From: Tubulanus polymorphus
Lineage: Eukaryota; Nemertea; Palaeonemertea; Tubulaniformes; Tubulanidae
NCBI RefSeq assembly: GCF_964204645.1
Contig: NC_134030.1
Span: forward strand, 11,654,278-11,718,277
Length of the DNA: 64,000 bases
Direction: 5' to 3'
Shown in pieces: positions 43,778 through 55,902 of the stretch. Every line of letters begins with the position of its first letter. Position 1 is the first letter of the stretch. Both the position numbers and the translations under genes were made by a program. Below the pieces are notes generated by a model, which saw only the letters and a list, made by a program, of their open reading frames with translations, ran no database searches and was not told the DNA's origin.

Positions 43778-44349
43778 CTGCTGGAACTTATGCTGTATCT
43801 TCTAACAATCCCAGGTTAGAATTCCAAAATAGATGCGAGGCATCTGTTACTGATCTCCAACTAGTCGAGTGTGAAGATTCCTTGTCTCAAGCCGTTATAG
43901 GTGAGGTTTCGGAATTTTTACGAGAACAGTCATTAACCTCTGAATACCCTGCAGAGGATGCTTATTTTAGTACCGAGAATGATAAACATCCAATCATCTT
44001 AGCATCTGTAGCCAGTACAGTTAACGGGAAGATAGGAAACACCCCTTATAATGTTTTAATTGACAGCGGAGCCATGATCTCTGTAATGGATAGTAGAGTT
44101 TATCATTCATCTTCTCTACTTAATAAATTACCTATCGAAGAAGCATCGTTAACCGTGGCGCATTCAGCAAATGGAACCCCTATATCTTTAGAAGGAACGG
44201 TAGATATACCGATTCAAATAGGTTCTGAGCGATTTTCTCAAACAGTATTTTTAGCGAGCCCTATACAACAAACTTTGATTTTGGGATTAGATTTCATGAA
44301 TGAAAAAGGTTGTATTAGATTTTGGTTCAGGAAATATGTCTATAGATAA
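43768..44349 (+). pseudogene. Ty3/gypsy retropepsin
   Basis: The frame passes out of the inverted repeat at about 43777 and encodes an acidic spacer, then YNVLIDSGAMISVMDSRVYH (about 44047-44105), the aspartic protease active site (DSG), and TLILGLDFMNEKG (44274-44312), the conserved ILG-DF strand. No ATG begins the frame; pol would be made by frameshift or splicing from Gag. The frame changes after 44312 into the connector. Confidence 0.8.
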
Positions 44350-44535
44350 TGGACACCCAATAAAATTACCAGATCAAGTTGGTTTGGGTCATCAGGCCAG
44401 AGTGAGAACTGTTAATGAAATAGTAGTACCACCGAAATCACAGTACGAAATAAGGGGTAAACTCTCGAATTATCTTTCTGACAGCAACCAGGTTCTTTTA
44501 GAACCAGATCGCAATCTTGGATTATTATATACTCT
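44300..44535 (+). pseudogene. Gypsy protease-RT connector, ending at a deletion
   Basis: The frame encodes QARVRTVNEIVVPPKSQYEI and QVLLEPDRNLG, the linker before RT. At about 44521 it jumps directly to IIIYSEDEESHLAHLRLVFE in another frame, the sequence that normally follows the YxDD catalytic loop. All of RT fingers and palm through YxDD is missing. Confidence 0.78.
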
Positions 44536-45527
44536 GAGGATGAGGAATCTCACTTAGCACATCTGAGATTAGTGTTTGAACGACTACGTGATGCGAATTT
44601 GAAATTAAAACGACTTAAATGTCATTTCTTTTCTAATAAAGTTAAATATTTAGGTTACTTAGTAACTGAATTTGGATTGCTACCATTGGAAGAGAAAATT
44701 CATAAGATTGAAGAATGTGCTACTCCAAACTCTCTTAAAACGCTGACTCGAGAGGATTTCTTGGTCTGACAGGATTCTTTAGATCATTTGTAAAAGATTA
44801 TGCCACGATTGCTAAACCCTTAACGTTACTGCTTCAAAAGGATGTTAAATTTGAGTGGTCTGATGAATGTCAAAAATCATTCGACAATTTGAAGATGGCT
44901 CTTCAGTCAGCTCCTGTGTTAGAATTTCCTGATTTCGACAAACCGTTCATTCTGCAGTGTGATGCTAGTAACTTTGCTTGCGGAATGGTTTTAAGTCAAA
45001 TTTCAGACGATGGCAAGGAGCATCCTATTTCGTATGCATCAAAACAGTTCACAAAAGCCGAACTTAATTACAATACCACGCGCAAAGAATTAGCCGCCAT
45101 ACTGTACGGTGTCCGTCATTTTCGGCCATTTCTTTATGGCAAACCGTTTATCATTCAAACTGATCATGCGGCATTGTCTTACGTTAAGCGAATGAAAAAT
45201 CCTACCCCACAGGTATTACAAGTGTTAGATGAGTTATCGGAGTATGATTTTGAAATTAAACACAAGCCCGGTAGAATTCACGGTAACGCAGATGGGTTAA
45301 GCAGAATGAATTTCGGATCCAACACCAAGATTTATGAATTAGCACGTGTTGATGTAGATAATATTCGCAATGAGCAATTAAAAGACAGGCATTTATCTGA
45401 CATGAAAAATTATTTGGAAAATGGTACTTTATCTGATGACGAGTCGGACGCAAGATTAGTTCTACTAGAAGCTGATCAATATAACTTGAATGAAAAAGGG
45501 GTTTTATATCATATCCCAAGGCCGTAG
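44524..45527 (+). pseudogene. Gypsy RT thumb and RNase H
   Basis: IIIYSEDEESH leads into LKLKRLKCHFFSNKVKYLGY (thumb), then GLTGFFRSFVKDYATIAKPL after a frame change near 44760. RNase H follows in an open frame (44889-45527): PFILQCDASNFACGMVLSQI (catalytic Asp), NTTRKELAAILYGVRHFRPF (Glu), IQTDHAALSYVKRMKN (Asp) and HKPGRIHGNADGLSR. The RNase H acids are all present. Downstream the frame enters the integrase zinc region. Confidence 0.85.
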
Positions 45528-45539
45528 AAGGATGCAAAC

Positions 45540-46919
45540 GGAGATTATTTCTTACAATTAGTAGTACCCGAATAATTAAAACAAGAAATTCCGCAATTTA
45601 TACATGACGAGAATATTTCTGGGCATTTTGGTATACCTAAGACTTATTCTAGAATATATCGAAACTATTTTTGGAAGAATTTGTATCGAGATGTATCTCA
45701 TTTTGTATCCAGCTGTTCTAATTGTAATCAGCGAAAGTAGTCTAATAGACGTGGTCATGCACCATTACAACCACAGGAAATTCCTGATGGCCCTGTTGTC
45801 AAAATATCGGTAGATTGTGTGGGACCCTTGACAAGGTCAAGTGACGGGATGAACCAAATTGTGGTCTTTGTGTGTACTTTTACACGATATTGTGAAGCAT
45901 TTGCGGTTCCTGATATAACTGCTCTTACTATTGCTAGAATCATGTATGATGAAATTTTCCTAAGATATGCTTTCCCTAAAGAATTATTAAGTGATCGCGG
46001 AAGTAATTTTTTAAGTGAAATTGTGGAGGAAACACTTTAATTCTCGAATATCACCCATAAGAAGACTGCATCATTCAATCTTAAATGCAATGGTCTCTGT
46101 GAAGTTACGAACAAGTCAATTAAAACCTTATTATCTATGATGATTTCTGATAATAAAACCGATTGGACTACTCACTTGCGTGCTGCAGTCTTTGCGTATA
46201 ATACTAGTCCAATGAAGTCAATATATCGAATTATAGTCCATTTTACTATTTTATAGTCCATGTTTTTAAGGCATCCGAACATGCCGCTAGATAGTGCGTT
46301 ATTGGAACCTATGTATAATCCTCTAAAGATAAACACACATGTCAGACTGGCCCGAGATAAATTACGGTATGTTTACAAGATAGGTGCGTTCCTTACGGCA
46401 CAAGCTCCATTCAAAAAGATCAGCGATAAACGTGCTATCCCGGTCAACTTTGAAGTTGGGGACCACTGTTGGGTTTTCTTTCCAAATTATAAGAAATGGT
46501 TGACTAGGAAGTTACAAAAGCGTTATCGTGGACCCTTCCAGATTGTAAAGTCAATAGGTCCCTCTACATTTAGAGTCAAATGTGTTAAAACTGGTAAATA
46601 TATGAAAAGTCCTGTAGCAGCAGATAGTTTGAAGAAGTTTGTTCACTGGGACGATCTTCCAATAGGAAATCAAGACGCTGGTTTTGGTGAACCTTTAAGA
46701 TCGGATTTAGCAAATCAGGAAGATGAGTTAGTTGATATTCCAGATGACATTTTTATAGTTAAAGAGATTTTAGATGATAAAGTTATCAATGGTAAACGCC
46801 ATTTTAAGATATGGTGGGTGGGTTATACGAAAGGCGAGTCTACTTTCGAACCTGAGGAAAATATATTAAACCCGAGTTTAATTGAGAACTTTTTTAAAAC
46901 GAAGAAACTAAAGGAATAA
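45540..46919 (+). pseudogene. Gypsy integrase with C-terminal chromodomain
   Basis: The H2C2 zinc motif lies at 45595-45735 (IHDENISGHFGIPKTYSRIY ... CSNCNQR). The core shows KISVDCVGPL (Asp), LLSDRGSNFLSEIV (Asp) and a degenerate Glu region GLCEVTNKSIKTLL, with stops at 46038 and near 46255. The last frame (46260-46919) gives GDHCWVFFPNYKKWLTRKLQ ... KRYRGPF, the GPY/F-type module, and ends with FIVKEILDDKVINGKRHFKI, WWVGYTKGESTFEPEENI, a chromodomain. Chromodomains can direct insertion to marked chromatin; elements that carry one are called chromoviruses. Several stops break the core. Confidence 0.85.
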
Positions 46920-46972
46920 GTTTGGTTCACGGAATGTAGTAACTATATTTCGTTCTCTTTTACGATACTACT

Positions 46973-47760
46973 ATGAGGCTTTACATTTTATTACTGGCTG
47001 TTTACATGACGACGTTGGAACCGGTTGACACTTCGGCGAATTCAGTTGTTATGTTGAATTGGGGAATTGTCTTCAATAAGTTCACAAATATTCTTAATGG
47101 TGTTTCCAAGTATAGGCATACCTTCTGTATTCCCTGGCCTAAATTTGACCTAGATATTATAACCCCTCTATCATGCCCTATAAATTATCATTTTCACCCG
47201 TATAACGGTTGTGGGATGTTAAATACGATTATTGAGCGATTAAATTCTCAGATTAAAGAAACACGAACACGGCTTAACGCTAATATGAATACCGTTAAAT
47301 CTTTGATTCCTGTTAGGGCAAGTGGTCGTGGGAAAAGAGCTTTATTAAACTTGTAGGGAATTTTGCGAAATCGCTTTTTGGCACAGCTACTAAGAGGATG
47401 TAGACGCACTTAGGCAACATGTCCTCAAAGTGGAGTCAGGGGTAACTTGCCTTGGCTGATCAGGTTGTACAAGACGGCAAGTTGCTTAATTCATTCATGA
47501 ACACAACTAACGAAAGGCTTGATAATGCTATGGTGGCCATCAAAGAGAATCATGAAACAATTAAGAGGTTTACCGATTCTTATAATATTTTGACTATAGA
47601 GTACCGAAATTCTCGGAAGGAAATATTTCATAAATTGGATGGTTTAAATGTCACAGTTTCGGTTTTGTCCACAATTTTCACAATAGCCGTCCTCTTATTG
47701 GTGACACTCAGAACGCACGGCTCATATTTCTATTGTGCGCCTATCGCGCGCTGCGCGTGA
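46973..47760 (+). pseudogene. Envelope-like ORF of the gypsy element, broken
   Basis: A frame beginning with ATG at 46973 has a hydrophobic signal-like N-terminus, several Cys residues and, near its end, a dibasic cleavage-like site (GRGKR, about 47326-47340). It stops at 47356. Sequence resembling the start of an F-type fusion subunit continues in other frames, and a frame at 47452-47760 has heptad-like spacing and a hydrophobic stretch of about 20 residues (near 47655-47725) followed by basic residues, like a membrane anchor. At least one stop and two frame changes break it. Position after integrase supports an envelope gene; the assignment as F-like is by pattern only. Confidence 0.6.
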
Positions 47761-49186
47761 ATCACTTATGTTATCTTTTCTGTAAATGTGAAGACCTCGG
47801 GGGGCATTATGTTCTCTAAAGCCCAATATTATCCCAAATTCCGGACTGTTAATAGGTTGATTTTACGGCAGAGTCGACATGTTTCAACAATTTTTAACTG
47901 TTCATTTATGAATATTTGAGGACTTATGAACTAAAAATTAGTTAAATTTTTGATATATTTTGAGAAAGTCACAAAACATTTGAGACTGCGTTGATAGAAT
48001 GTCCGCCGTGCAAGCAATTAATTTCGAGGCCTAACGCAAAAAAATACATAAAGCTCGTAGTAAACGCATACAAAGACTGATAAAATAGCCTTTCTCAAAT
48101 TATCCTCCAAAAGATTCACAACCACACTTATGTGAACCTTATGAATTAGGCCTACCAAACCAATGAGAGAAAATAATCTCAGCCCCTGAACCTCCTTGAA
48201 CAAAGTGTTCAAAAACAAAATTAACAAAAGGATGTTCCATCAAAAACAAATGTCTTTTATTATCATAATACTCCTTGTCTTATGAAATAAGATCATAGAT
48301 ATTAGCATTGTGTTTTGGTTGTGTAACCAAACGAGCGTCGAAACGACGGTTGAAACGTTGCGTTACATAGTTCACGTAGGGATTTAGGTCAATTTCTTGG
48401 ATGTTACTAGGAATTAGCGTTATGCGTTTTCCGATTCGGTGTTTTTTCATTAGGCGTTTTTCGAATACCGCGAGAAAACGAAACTTTTTGAAAACCAAAA
48501 ACGGGCTGTTGTTCTATCCGCAGAAAATTTTTTAGTATGGCCCTAATCATCCACTATATGATATGCATACCAAATAGATTCTTCATTCCTTGAGTCATCT
48601 TCACCCGTCAAGGGATTCAAACCTACTACGCTAAAGCTGTTCCCCGAATCACAGCGCTTGTAACAAACCGTCAGTAGACTTCTGTTGGTTTTCCCGTTAA
48701 ATTGACCAATCAGCGAACGATTTACCGAACAAGGAAGTAATCGATATATGACGTCACGCGCAACAGCGCCAGTAATGAATTCACGCTTCGTGAGGCCAGG
48801 GGTCTGGTGGAAGCGAGTTCGGGAGTGATACCGGACCCCTGGCAAGCGAGGATGTCCTTGAGTCTGTAAGGCAAAATTGGCAGAATTTTAGCCCCAATAT
48901 TTACACCCTCCTATGAATGTTTTTCTCAGAGTATAACATGTGTTTTTCACTTGGTTCAAGTTTTAAGTAAACAAAAACTGGCCAACCCAATTCCACACAC
49001 GAAATCCTATGAATCCTATGAGATTGATAACATTTATCAAATGTTTGACTGTGATAACATTAATTTTTCTCAAACAACCTTTTTCTATCTACGGATAGGG
49101 GCTAATTACACTTAAATGGATTTCGTGATGAATTGACTGATTGAAAAATTTGTTGATATGTTTCTGAGTTCCACTCCAAAAGTAAA
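47761..49186. other. Possible 3' LTR zone; no intact gene
   Basis: A G-rich tract (CTCGGGGGGCA, 47797-47807) could be the polypurine tract of the gypsy element, with an LTR starting near TGTT at 47811. A minus-strand frame (48498-48280) and a 60-bp block (48414-48470) resemble 56513-56575 inside the P-like transposon. A hairpin with GCCAGGGGTC / GGACCCCTGGC arms lies at 48800-48844. Confidence 0.4.
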
Positions 49187-50160
49187 CAAGAAAATTAATT
49201 TTAATAAATTATTTGACGCCTGCGAAAAATGTGTAAAATTTTTGGGATTGGCTAATGTGGAATTGCAAATTTGAAATCGAAGTTTTAAGAAATTTGGGGA
49301 ATTATGAGATTCGGCGATTGGGTAGGTGATACGAGGTCTTAGTAGTGGTCTTAATTTTTTCATTGAAAATTGTCAATAATTGATAACTTGCAACCGACGT
49401 CATTCACTTTTGCCTCTAAGTTAGCCTGCAACTTCATTGCCTCCATGGTTGAGGAGAGCTGACTGTCTGACTGTCTGCTTCATCTGGGACTTTGGATGAT
49501 GAGCATATGGTGTGGCCTAGCCGGTCCGGTCCCGGTTTGGCTGTCACTCGATATTTCATTTAAAACAAACTTGTTTATGCTATTCTGTATGAATTGTGCG
49601 TGTTTTGTATGTTGTATTTTCTTATTCTAAAATTTGTAACTTTATTGAATTTGGGAAATTTAAGGATCAATAACGAATTGAATTGCCACCTAATACACAT
49701 GCCACCAGAGGACGCGGAGCCGTATATGACAGCTATGCTATTATACATTGCTAATCTCATGAAACCTGCATACCCCTAATATCGAACATATTTTCTAAAA
49801 CATTTAAATAAAGAAATTATATGTTTACACATTTCTATATTGACCGCTTGTAGCCGCCGATGAAATTCACGTCGTAGATAGCCTCGTCATTCCAACAGCA
49901 TCCCCATGTCAGGGTCTTCCTTTTATATCAGACTTCCAAATCGTGTATACATCCGCCATCTTGACCGAATAATCCGATTTACTTATGATTTCGATTTATG
50001 CCTGCCGCTTCTGATATAATCATACATCCATTACTATTACAAAACGTCTAATGATATTCAATGCAATATAACATTTCGACGTTCAAATACCTATGGCTCA
50101 TTATATAATCACAGGAAGCCATTCTACATCTGTGTCAAATATATTCTGACGAATAGCTAA
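49187..50160 (-). repeat. Long inverted repeat, arm 2 (pair 42750-43777)
   Basis: This is the reverse complement of arm 1 over about 1 kb, roughly 80-95% alike by eye depending on the block. In minus orientation it has the same TATAAAAG, AATAAAG and splice-acceptor-like 'ttttcgcag'. The arms point toward each other and enclose the gypsy protease-to-envelope region and 1.4 kb of downstream DNA. Confidence 0.8.
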
Positions 50161-50193
50161 TGTCTATTTCAACCTGACTTGAGAGCATTCCGG

Positions 50194-50203
50194 GTGGCCT
50201 AGC
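50194..50203 (+). repeat. 10-bp target site duplication, left
   Basis: GTGGCCTAGC, identical to 58981-58990, directly outside the inverted repeats of the 8.78-kb transposon. Confidence 0.85.
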
Positions 50204-50437
50204 CGGTTCCTGAACTTCGCTGAAAAAGCTGAATCACTGAAACGCTGAAACGCTGAAATAAAAACGCTGAAATTTCAGGGAATTTCCGAAAAATGCCGAA
50301 ATTTTAGGGAATTCCCGAAAAACGCTGAAATCGTGCTAGGTACCAACAATACACGTTTTGAAATATTTTCCGGGCCGGTGTCCGCTGCCGAGTCCTGAAC
50401 CGTGTTTTAGTCTCTACCTTCGGTTACAGAGACATGC
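50204..50437 (+). repeat. Left terminal inverted repeat
   Basis: About 230 bp, pairing with 58754-58980. It contains two tandem-like blocks of CTGAAATTTcAGGGAATTtCCGAAAAA form, which might bind transposase. Confidence 0.88.
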
Positions 50438-51327
50438 ATGGACAGTATGTGTGGAGTATACTTCTAGAGGGCCACTTGTTGGACAAATTAATTCGCTTGA
50501 AATCCGGATTTTTAATGCATACAGGCAGCATAATGCATACAGGCAGCATAATGAGGAAAACCCATTCACTAACCGTGCAAGCCAACTTAAACACTATGCT
50601 CAATATTCCCTGCAAGACGCAAAATATCTTATTTGAACGTTCATGTATAAAACATGCAGCAACTTTTCTTTTGTCAACACGTTGATGGGCGACGGACTAT
50701 GTCACTATGGTATTCTATGAAGGAGGTAAATTAAATTTGACAGCTAGTTATATAAATGATGCAGCTTTTGGACAAAAGGGATCTAACTAAATTTCTTTTT
50801 AATTCACTGTGGAATGGAATGGAATGGATTGACGCCAATGGCATGCAGTAGGCCCCTACGTATGGGTCATACCAAAAATTCATAAAGACTAAAAATGTAC
50901 AACTTTTTTGCTGACTTTTGAGGTAACTTTGAAAGCCTGTAACTCAATAAGTGTTTGGGTTATATTCATCATGAATGTACCGCATGAAACAGAAGAACGT
51001 GCTTTTTCTAAGGGGCGTTAAATGTAATAGCCAGGAATAGCCAGAACCGTGTAATTAGCATTTATAAACTCCTATGAATGACTTCATTTAGGCCTTCATT
51101 CACAGGCAGTTTCCCTAGCACTCAGTTCCTAATGTGAAACACAGAGTGCAGCACTAGCGTATTCCATACATATATGGTGGGTTACTGGCTGGGTTCCAGC
51201 TTAACACGTGGGGTTATATTTTGATCCGAGTCCGTGGGTCAACAAAAGGTTACCGACATGTGTTTTAAGATAAATAACATATAAGCAGCAATGTTTCAGT
51301 ATTCTTCTCCACACTGTAATAGTGACC

Positions 51328-52526
51328 ATGGCAAGAAAACGCAAAACAAATTCCGCTATCAAAATTATTGAATCAATATCCTTAATAGATATCTGTAAGG
51401 ATGTAAAAGAGAAAATGTTGCAGACTAGACACTTAATTTTTTTTCCTCAAAGGATGGAAACTTGGGAAAAAAATGTTGAAAGAAGGAACGCTAGTGAGTG
51501 ATATCATTTTTGACCTGCACAAAACATTTCAATGTTCTTATAAAATAACCCAATCCATGACGGATCCATATGTTAATTTCATGTTGGAGTGGAATGATAA
51601 ACTTCGTCAATATTCGAGCAATTGGCCGTTTATATCTACTCCTCATGAAATGTTATGGGATCTTTTTCAAAAGGATAAAATTGAAATCGATTCAGCAGGA
51701 GCAATCATCCACAGTATCGGTGACTATGTGAGAAATTATATACAGGCCAGAATGAACATTTCTGAAGAAAGAACCGAGACGAGTATTTTGAAGCCGCAGT
51801 CAACTGCAGGACTGTATCTTGTTTCTGGTGGCTGTCTGGGACTTATGTTTTCTTTATATAAGCGTGAACGTCGAAGGGGTAATACAGAAGCCCCGAAAAA
51901 ACTTCGAGTCCTTTTGAAAATGATAATTTTGGACAAAAGCAAGTCTTCAAAATTGCCTGTTGAAGTTTGGTGCCGTGATAAAGGTGGACTTTACATATTC
52001 AAGCCAGAATTCATGGATATGGTAAAATCAATTGATACCGAAATCATGAATTGTGTAAATGTAACCGAATTGCAAAAACATAAAAAAAGAATTATCAGGG
52101 TAAGTAAACAATGTTTTAAAATATTTTTTTATTGCTCTTAATACAAAAAATACACATCAAAATAAATTAAATGTTCATATTTTTCAGCTTACAACAGACA
52201 AAATTCTGCCAAACAAGGATCTTGAAGCAGTTTTTGTCGGACTTGTCACACAAAGTGTTGGATCTGAGGTGGCAGATGAACTGAGACTGAACATAGTTTC
52301 TGTTTGGACGGACTTTTTGCGTAAATACACTCATGCGCGCATAAATGGAATCATAAAGGGAATATACGAGAAAAAAGTAGAAAAATCTGGTAAACGCCTG
52401 AAAGGAGGATCAAGCTTAAGAGAAACGCTTTATAATCTTGGAAAGACAAGAAACCCTAAACATTCTAAATCAACTCCTTCAACTTCTAAAAAACAATCTG
52501 TTCGTAAAGGAGATAAACGGTGACAT
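51328..52526 (+). CDS. Unknown spliced gene carried by the 8.78-kb transposon
   Basis: The main frame (ATG 51473) runs to RIIR at 52098, where AGG|GTAAGT is a good donor. The acceptor TTTTTCAG lies at 52180-52187 (TTATATTTTTCAG-like tract) and joins in frame to LTTDKILPNKDLEAVFVGLV, stopping at 52526. The spliced product from 51473 is about 320 residues: an N-terminal part with aromatic and acidic residues, a Gly-rich hydrophobic stretch (GLYLVSGGCLGLMF), and a Lys/Ser-rich basic C-terminus. I recognise no domain. An earlier ATG in good context (51328) begins a short basic frame (MARKRKTNSA) that would need a frameshift or an intron to join; the obvious 58-nt intron (51395-51452) creates a TGA. 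Its place next to the transposase suggests an accessory function. Confidence 0.55.
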
Positions 52527-52640
52527 GGTTATTAATTGAATAATAATACGATTCTTCATTTGATGTATATAAAGGTAACTAAGAAATTGGACAATACATG
52601 AACGTTTATGTTTATATATAATCTATTTTTAGTTTGTTAA

Positions 52641-55600
52641 TTATTTTTTTCTCATGAGTGGAACGTCTTGGGTATAAAGCGGTGTATCTCTGTAATAATT
52701 TCTCTTCTTTTTCTTCTGATGGCCATGGACCTCTTTTTTTAACATAACAGTTCTCCTTGCCTGTGGATAGTTCAATGACGTTAGTTTTCCACCCACGCAG
52801 TGTTTAAACTGCGAGAAGAGAGTTTCTACTGCACTGCCATTCACTGTGAGTGGGGTAATATAATATCCAGGAAATTCAGTGAGATAGTCTTTACAAAATC
52901 CAATGAACCCAAACACCATAACACGAAGTAGATCATATGTCTGAAAATATAAATAGTGTCTCCATTTCTTATAGATGCTCATTTAAAAAGATAGCCATAG
53001 GTGCTATTTCGTTGATATGTTATCTTAGTTTACCTGCCAACTAATAAATTTCTTTTGGGATGGAGAAATCATCTGGAATTCGTCAGCAACTGAAAATAAG
53101 ATAGGAACCCAAATTTGAATTAGTTAATTTCTCTATGAATTATTTCGTCTGGCAAATTTATTTTAGACACATGTAAAATAATTTGTTATATCGGTGCATT
53201 CACTCACATTCATGGTGTAGATATTCACACCAGTCCCTGAAGTATTTATATCCTTCTGAGATGTTCAATATGATTGGGCTTTCCATGTCATGAATCTGGC
53301 TATTTCTTGTCATGTCATTTGGTTTTCTACTTTTCAGAAGTCCTTCTTCAAAAAGTTGGCTGCAAGCCACCAGGTAACTTCGGGTTGCCATAACATGTTC
53401 TGATTCCAATGGGATAGGAGAATTGTCGGGATTCGCGTAACTGTAGATTCGGCAAGCACTTGCGGTTGCTATAAATAAATACAGTTCGTGAAGACTAGGT
53501 TCTGACAGTTATCTCTTAATTAAGTTTGAATTAATGTTTTTTATACCTGCATGATTTTTGCTGGTTTAACATTTAGCTTAGTCCAGGAATCTCGTTCTAT
53601 ATAAGATTTGATCAATCCTGGTACCATCCGAATATGATTATCATCTCTTCTTTGAGTTTCACGATTCCACATACTTTTTATTTCATCCCATCCGAATTCA
53701 ACTCCATTCATGAAGTTTTTCGTTCCACCTGTTTGACTTGCCCACAACTGATTAATTTGATTTTTAAGCTGTAAAAAGAAACATATCAATAAAAATGAGA
53801 TCCTTCAATTATACTGTAAAATACCATATTTCAACTTGGATAGAAGTGTTTGCTTACTTGATGTGATGGACAGATGACAAAGTAAATTTTCTTTTCTGGT
53901 TCGTGGGGGTTCATCATCCAAGGTTCAACTTTATGCCGATCTTCCTGGGCATCCTTTAGACCAAAGGCACCGTGCGGATAACCACTGAGTGTTTTTATCA
54001 TCGATAGGTTGGTGCTGGCTCCATCAGTCACCACCACCCTTGTCTGCAAAGAAATTTGAAAATTAAAGATATCTGAAGATGCTAATCAATGGGTTTCATC
54101 AAAAATTATGAATTTTTGGTTTCATTTGCAATCAACTTAAAAACTTACCCTGAATCCATACTCATAAAAGATTCTCAAGACATCATACAGACAAGCTGTC
54201 GTAAAAGCTGCATCCATTGTTGTGTGACAATTAAAATAAGGTCCAATAATATCGAAATCACTGCTTAAGTCCCTCCACAAAAACTGCAACTCATATTCAG
54301 CCGTCTCTGGTGTACATTCTCCGGATAATTCTTTGAAAATATCTTTCAAAGAAGACATTTCTGTGGCGTCCATAGCGAGCCCGTTGAGTTGTTTATTTTT
54401 ACTATTCCACGCTACTTTACCGATAACTTTTACTTCATCGAGTATCAAAACTCCAGTTGAGGTTGGTGATTTTTTGCCTTTCGATGTACACTCATTTTTC
54501 CACAAATTTTAACGGTTAAATGTGTCTTCTATATAATCATAATATGACTCCGTTCCAGGAGCCTGCAACAGTGCAGTAGAATAGTGCTGCAGTGAACTTC
54601 GCGAGGGCAGTTTGAAAATTCCCCACTCTTGAATCGCTTCGTAGGCTGCAGGGCTTCGACAGTATATTGACAGAGCAATTCGAAAGGTGACCATACTCCA
54701 ACGGTTTCCTTTTTGTCCAGTTTCTAATTTGAAAAATTAAAATATTTTGTAAATTTTGTCTGGATTTCACTTTTCAATTTGAATTTTGGATTAACAAATA
54801 TATTGAGTTAAAAGAAGTCCAATTTTCATCTAGAATTGTGGGCTAAAGTATCCAATATTGAGAAGTATATTGAAAATATCTAGTGGTTCAGAATTATATG
54901 AATTTTTTCATGAATTCAAAATGATAGAAATTCACTTACCATTGCGGTGCTGATCGGCTTCCCAGGTAGTTTTTATTGCTTGCAATGTGTCTTTTTCTAA
55001 TTCTGCTTCCGCTAAGACAGCTTCGATATCACCAGGCTTGACGTGAGAACAAAAATCTTCCAATTCCTTACTTTGCGTCTGTTCAAGTTCGATGGTATAG
55101 TCATTTTGAATTTTCTGTGAGGTGTTAATTAATCGACGCTTTATATTTCTAGCACTTGAACTCTTTCTCTCGATTCTCCGCTTTTTGCTTCGTGGTGTCA
55201 AATTAGTCATAGGATAGTTAGAATTTTTTTCTGAACGTCTTGCTTTAGTTTGCGGAGTAACCAATTGTTCACGCTTGTTCGTCTTTCGAAGATTGCGATA
55301 AGCATTTGAACATTCCGGACATCGAGACGTTGCTGAGGATCTTGCTTCTCGTTCTTCTACCGTGGCATTGAATCGAAGTTTGAACCATTTTTGCACTTTT
55401 TTGATATAAATGATGGCGGAATCTTTCTCTCGATAACGAACGACGGAATATACTTGATTGACGAACAAACGCTGTCAAATTCCGGTCTGGATATTCCTGT
55501 GCAGAATACATATTCACTAGACATCCGACCAAGCATATCGTCGATTACATTCCAATCTATTCCCGTGTCCGATAGATATGATGTTTCGAATAATAATTCA

Positions 55601-55902
55601 TCGCATAAGTAGTGTTTCAGAACACCAGATGTGAATATTAATATCTTCGACACGGTTGCTGGTCCTCCCGTAGTGAATCCCACATCACATATTCCTCGAG
55701 TAATCTCGAGAAAAATATCTCCAGAGCAACTTAAAAATCGTATTTGTAATAACGCAAATAGATCGTGAATATAGTTAACTATTTCTGACAATTCCGATGG
55801 ACCAGCATTAAGAGCAATTTTGCTACTACCCGTTTGAGTAGTTTTATGGTCAGTTTCTTTAGAAAGTAATACTGGAACATAAATAACGGCGGGTTGCGCT
55901 GG
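52641..55902 (-). CDS. P/THAP9-like transposase, seven exons
   Basis: Exons by splice sites: 55902-54939, 54725-54148, 54043-53859, 53769-53547, 53470-53212, 53090-53033 and 52940-52641; all introns show GT-AG ends (for example CAG|GTAAGT-type donors and TTTTTACAG acceptors). Seen in order: a Cys pair (CPECSNAYRN) and coiled-coil-like basic region, SPAAYEAIQEWGIFKLPSRS, LDEVKVIGKVAWNSKNKQLN (likely catalytic Asp), VTDGASTNLSMIKTLSGYPH (Asp), FVICPSHQ, DSWTKLNVKPAKIMQ, and LTVNGSAVETLFSQFKHCVG with the Glu region. This is the RNase-H-like fold plan of P-element/THAP9 transposases, which cut and paste DNA. No THAP domain is visible. Lesions: an apparent frame change near 55430 and an in-frame TAA at about 54507. 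The first exon with the start codon is not placed. Confidence 0.75.

Noticed and set aside
42750-50160. LTR pair of the gypsy element
   Set aside because: The copies are inverted, not direct, and one lies inside the element between gag and protease.
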